From: a virus
DNA length: 42,642 bases
Direction: 5' to 3' (one strand)
Virus record (IMG/VR): IMGVR_UViG_3300037314_000074
Span: 1-42,642 of that record
A model generated the notes under the pieces. The model ran no database searches, was not told the DNA's origin, and worked only from the letters and a program-made list of their open reading frames with translations. Shown here one piece after another: positions 41,536-42,642 of this stretch (the stretch's first letter is position 1; every line of letters begins with the position of its first letter). The position numbers were made by a program, and so were the translations under genes.

Positions 41536-41947
41536 CAATCATCCTACTTGTATACTCACCAAAAACTAATAATAATGTAACAATAAGTATCGTGTAAACT
41601 AAAGCTAGTATAGTGTTGTTTTCATCTAAAGATAAACCACTAAAACGACTACTACTACTTTTACGACTATTGTCTGTAGAATTGTATGAGTCGTTTACAC
41701 TATTATTGATGTAAAAATTGTTATTGATTACAATGTTGCCTTTATCTCCTTTTAGTTTGTTCAAAATTTCTAATTGCTTTTGTTGGTTGTAAGCTGCCAA
41801 TTCCAATTCGTTCTTTATATTAGGATCGTTTTGTATTGCATTTTCTAAGTTGTTTGCTAATTCTTCATCTTTAGCCAATTCAGCATCTACTATTTCATAC
41901 GGGTTGTTTTCATCTTGGTTTCCTTGGTACTTTTGTATTTCACCCAT
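41489..41947 (-). CDS. single-span membrane protein, 152 aa, possible partner of the holin candidate
   Basis: The N-terminal 100 residues are hydrophilic with an acidic coiled coil and an Asn/Ser-rich stretch. One hydrophobic helix lies at about residues 112-131, and a short charged tail follows. Overlap with the next gene indicates coupling. It could be an antiholin, spanin-like or signalling protein; no family is recognised. Confidence 0.5.
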   Translation of the reverse strand: MGEIQKYQGNQDENNPYEIVDAELAKDEELANNLENAIQNDPNIKNELELAAYNQQKQLEILNKLKGDKGNIVINNNFYINNSVNDSYNSTDNSRKSSSSRFSGLSLDENNTILALVYTILIVTLLLVFGEYTSRMIDDKPAPEETNKESVE

Positions 41948-41956
41948 TTATAACTC

Positions 41957-42002
41957 CTAAAATTTGACGTTTAATCTTACCATTAGGTGGTATGCATCCT
42001 AA
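41957..42002. repeat. dispersed intergenic repeat, copy 4
   Basis: It begins CCTAAAATTTGACG and ends TTAGGTGGTATGCATCCTAA. The last block matches copy 2 (GGTGGTATATATCCTAA). It overlaps the ribosome binding site of the gene at 41489-41947. Confidence 0.5.
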
Positions 42003-42078
42003 GCTAATTTTATTGACTATATTGAGCGTTACTGTAGCAGGCTATATCATAGCCTAGTACGAAACGGTAAGAGTAGGG

Positions 42079-42246
42079 TTAATCGTTAACGAATAGGTTG
42101 TACAAATGTAGCCAATTTTCTTTTTTCCTTAAATCTAATTTGGCATCTACTCGATAATCAAGCTGCATTAATTTATTCTTAAGTTCTTTTGTAGAAGAAA
42201 CATTAAGTTGAGCGTAAACTTGTTGTTTGATGGTTTTAAGTTTCAT
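42079..42246 (-). CDS. small early protein, 55 aa, copy 2 of a duplicated gene
   Basis: It encodes the same protein as 22277-22444 with three substitutions near the N-terminus (KQQVYAQL against KQNIYAQF). The same promoter and an AGGAG site precede it. Function unknown. Confidence 0.75.
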   Translation of the reverse strand: MKLKTIKQQVYAQLNVSSTKELKNKLMQLDYRVDAKLDLRKKENWLHLYNLFVND

Positions 42247-42282
42247 GGTGATTTACTCCTGTGTTTTCGACTTTCTATCTTC

Positions 42283-42311
42283 AATATAACCTAGTATTTA
42301 GGTATTGTCAA
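42283..42311 (-). promoter_or_regulatory. early promoter of the duplicated gene, copy 2
   Basis: Minus-strand TTGACA (42311-42306), a 17-base spacer and TATATT (42288-42283). The spacer resembles that of the promoter upstream of tnpB. Confidence 0.8.
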
Positions 42312-42323
42312 GGGATTTTAAAT

Positions 42324-42557
42324 TTATTTACTTAGTATCTTCCAATAACCTAGTGCGATCAATCCTGAAACTACTCCGTGAATAGATTCAGGTAAATCTT
42401 CATTTTGATATTTAGCGTATTGATTAGACAAAAATTTAGCGTATTGTTCCATATTACCTGTAATAAATGGAGTAGCACCTCTATAAGATTCTAAAATTTC
42501 TTTTGATGTATTTCCACTAAATACTCTATCCGGTTCCCATACACTGTACAATTTCAT
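42324..42557 (-). CDS. hypothetical protein, 77 aa
   Basis: A small helical protein with no recognised domain (MKLYSVWEPDRVFSGNTSKE at its start). It is preceded by AAAGGAG and ends just before the promoter of the duplicated gene. Function unknown. Confidence 0.6.
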   Translation of the reverse strand: MKLYSVWEPDRVFSGNTSKEILESYRGATPFITGNMEQYAKFLSNQYAKYQNEDLPESIHGVVSGLIALGYWKILSK

Positions 42558-42599
42558 TTGTTTTTCTCCTTTTTAATGGTATACTTAGATCCCCTTAGT

Positions 42600-42642
42600 C
42601 CTAAAATTTAGGGGTATTTTGGCTTAGGTGGTACTTTAGGAT
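42600..42642. repeat. dispersed intergenic repeat, copy 5, at right edge
   Basis: CCTAAAATTTAGGGGTATTT is followed by TGGCTTAGGTGGTACTTTAG, ending with GAT at the window edge. Block order agrees with the other copies; it may continue beyond the window. Confidence 0.5.

Larger units (their letters stand above)
42070..42318 (-). repeat. inverted duplication, copy 2
   Basis: Inverted match to 22204-22453, covering promoter, ribosome binding site, the full gene and 9 bases after the stop. The match ends sharply at ACCCTACTCT. Confidence 0.9.

Noticed and set aside
1-42642. Prophage or temperate lifestyle
   Set aside because: No integrase, attachment site or complete repressor is visible; only a truncated BRO-N-like ORF hints at regulation. 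The window is partial, so this is not excluded outside it.

Overview
The window looks like part of an AT-rich genome of a tailed double-stranded DNA phage with a long, probably non-contractile tail. It carries a nearly complete virion set: terminase large subunit, portal, HK97-type capsid protein, MuF-type protein, connectors, tail tube, a frameshifting tail chaperone pair, TP901-type tape measure, tail hub and fibres. No sheath gene was seen. It also carries phage nucleotide and DNA metabolism genes: a partial ATP-dependent DNA ligase, a ThyA-like thymidylate synthase with an MtrA-like N-terminal domain, and an adenosylcobalamin-dependent (class II) ribonucleotide reductase. A cyanobacterial host is my inference, with moderate confidence, from the RNR type and from a TnpB gene of a style common in cyanobacteria and richer in GC than its surroundings. 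No integrase, tRNA, rRNA or CRISPR array was seen. No endolysin, DNA polymerase, helicase or prohead protease was recognised, so the genome probably continues beyond the window.

Layout. 0-2.4 kb (minus): DNA ligase (cut by the left edge), an unknown gene, ThyA-like gene. 2.4-4.3 kb: small early genes with shared leaders, iteron-like repeats and dispersed repeats. 4.3-7.8 kb (minus): a membrane protein with a possible GAF-like domain and a 689-residue unknown protein behind three tandem promoters, then a PD-(D/E)XK-type nuclease. 7.8-10.3 kb (minus): scaffold candidate and portal. 10.5-16.3 kb (plus): capsid, connectors, MuF protein and a zinc-metallopeptidase domain. 16.4-18.6 kb (minus): TnpB, a BRO-N-like fragment and a 233-bp tandem duplication that copied the end of the terminase gene. 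18.5-21.8 kb (minus): terminase, tail chaperones, tail tube. 21.9-27.6 kb (plus): RNR and a run of small early genes. 27.7-38.6 kb (plus): tape measure, distal tail and fibres. 38.6-42.6 kb (minus): tail hub, two membrane proteins that could be holin-like, and an inverted second copy of a small early gene.

Two promoter classes divide the genes. Metabolic, regulatory and small genes have host sigma70-like promoters (TTGACA, usually 17 bases, then a TATAAT-like hexamer). Virion operons instead have a phage-specific element, ACCCCTAGTT (or ACCCTTAGTT), a spacer of 11 bases (12 once), and an AT-rich -10 region. It lies upstream of portal, tail tube, tail hub, tape measure, fibre and connector genes, and with a weaker -10 upstream of the capsid gene. 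This is probably the late promoter and is the most striking signal in the window. A diverged copy precedes the RNR gene.

Other notable points: a CCCAAAG slippery heptamer exactly in phase in the tail chaperone gene; a MuF protein and a metallopeptidase that look like one gene split by a one-base loss; a TnpB without its usual zinc-finger cysteines and with a strong hairpin over its stop codon; and a roughly 250-bp inverted duplication flanking a 20-kb segment.
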